A stretch of 64,000 nucleotides of DNA from Parvibaculum sedimenti (GTDB lineage: Bacteria > Pseudomonadota > Alphaproteobacteria > Parvibaculales > Parvibaculaceae). Shown here piece by piece: positions 63,638 through 64,000 of the stretch. The translations under genes were made by a program, and so were the position numbers. Under the pieces are notes generated by a model that was given only the letters and a program-made list of their open reading frames with translations, was not told the DNA's origin and did not search any database. The stretch covers positions 322,973-386,972 of the forward strand of contig NZ_WESC01000001.1 of assembly GCF_009184905.1 (NCBI RefSeq). The letters run 5' to 3'. Within the stretch, counting starts at the first letter, position 1. Every line of letters begins with the position of its first letter.

Positions 63638-64000
63638 TGACGTGCCACTGAGATTTTCGTCCAGAAGGATTTAGAGTCCGGCCCTATGGAAGGGAGACGG
63701 ACGATGAAGAGGCAGCGTTTTACGGAAGAGCAGATCATCGGGGTCTTGCGGGAACACGAGGCCGGCGCGAAGGCGGCGGACCTGGCTCGCAAGCACGGGA
63801 TCTCGGAAGCGACGCTTTACAACTGGAAGGCCAGGTATGGCGGCCTCGACGTGTCGGAGGCCCGACGGCTGAAGGCGCTGGAAGACGAGAACGGGAAGCT
63901 GAAGCGGTTGCTCGCCGATGCGGTGCTCGATGCGTCTGCTCTTCGCGAGCTTCTGGCAAAAAAATGGTAGGGCCCGCCGCCAAGCGAGAGGCTGTCGCTC
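63638..64000 (+). mobile_element. IS3-family insertion sequence, left part, running off the window
   Basis: The left end is placed at TGACGTGCCACTG (63638) from resemblance to TGAccTG-type ends of IS3 elements; it is not verified because the right end is not visible. orfA is at 63704. After it comes a seven-A slippery run (63958-63964) and, in the -1 frame, ATG GTA GGG CCC GCC, the start of orfB. The element lies in the reading frame of the methyltransferase. Confidence 0.85.
63704..63970 (+). CDS. IS3-family transposase OrfA
   Basis: An 88-residue protein: KRQRFTEEQIIGVLREHEAG, an HTH with DLARKHGISEATLYNWKARYGG (about 31-52), and a leucine-zipper-like C-terminal helix. It is the DNA-binding part of the OrfAB transposase. 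ATG 63704 has GGGAG nine bases upstream. A -1 frameshift at the A run near its end would fuse it with OrfB, of which only about 12 codons lie in the window. Confidence 0.93.
   Translation: MKRQRFTEEQIIGVLREHEAGAKAADLARKHGISEATLYNWKARYGGLDVSEARRLKALEDENGKLKRLLADAVLDASALRELLAKKW

Overview
The window is a GC-rich, gene-dense stretch of an alphaproteobacterial chromosome, most like Rhizobiales and perhaps a Parvibaculum-type organism (an inference from gene content, not from any search). Clues are a small SRP RNA just upstream of dnaX-ybaB-recR, the order rpmH-rnpA-yidC-engB-argB, a TipF-like EAL protein, DUF2336 and DUF1036 proteins, a MutL that carries its own endonuclease motif, and intergenic hairpin repeats of kinds common in Rhizobiales. 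Almost all of it is core genome. Coding density is very high, many neighbours overlap by ATGA, and four convergent pairs overlap on a shared CTAG.

Layout. 1-2.5 kb: end of an M17 aminopeptidase, a small MarR-like regulator and an NlpC/P60 hydrolase. 2.5-10 kb (minus): a Yej-type oligopeptide ABC importer operon with two tandem binding proteins. 10-14.3 kb: membrane-anchored cytochrome c, kdsB-pheA, a DUF3617 protein behind an operator-like palindrome, and nudC. 14.4-17.5 kb: SRP RNA, dnaX, ybaB, recR. 17.5-24.1 kb: FMN reductase, rmuC, def-fmt-truA, and dapD-dapE with a membrane protein. 24.2-36.8 kb: a mixed region with a degenerate EAL protein, secernin-type hydrolase, glutathione peroxidase, OmpA-type lipoprotein, two SDRs, a metallo-beta-lactamase-fold hydrolase, an omega-aminotransferase divergent from a cupin regulator, an AT-richer small membrane gene, a PEP-mutase-family lyase, a thioesterase and a periplasmic PheC-like dehydratase. 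37-47.4 kb: ileS-lspA-DUF3035 lipoprotein, a pair of M16 peptidase-family genes, pgi and mutL. 47.5-51.1 kb: VOC protein, HAD phosphatase, DUF2336 protein and an exported DUF1036 protein. 51.1-55.3 kb (minus): rpmH-rnpA-yidC-engB-argB. 55.6-63.2 kb: a VTT-family membrane protein with an FAD disulfide oxidoreductase, a histidine kinase overlapping glk, a gamma-glutamyltransferase and a P1-family peptidase.

The one clear accessory boundary is at the right end. A tRNA-Arg(ACG) at 63.3 kb is followed by AT-richer DNA, the first 19 codons of what looks like a DNA cytosine-5 methyltransferase (motif I), and an IS3-family element that interrupts it and runs off the window. This looks like the left edge of a tRNA-anchored island carrying a methylation or restriction-type locus. 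It is the best place to look for an unusual system, but only its first few hundred bases are visible.

The core genes cover translation and membrane-protein biogenesis (def, fmt, truA, ileS, lspA, yidC, rpmH, rnpA, SRP RNA), DNA replication and repair (dnaX, ybaB, recR, rmuC, mutL), envelope precursors (kdsB, dapD, dapE), amino-acid synthesis (pheA, argB) and sugar phosphate entry (glk, pgi).
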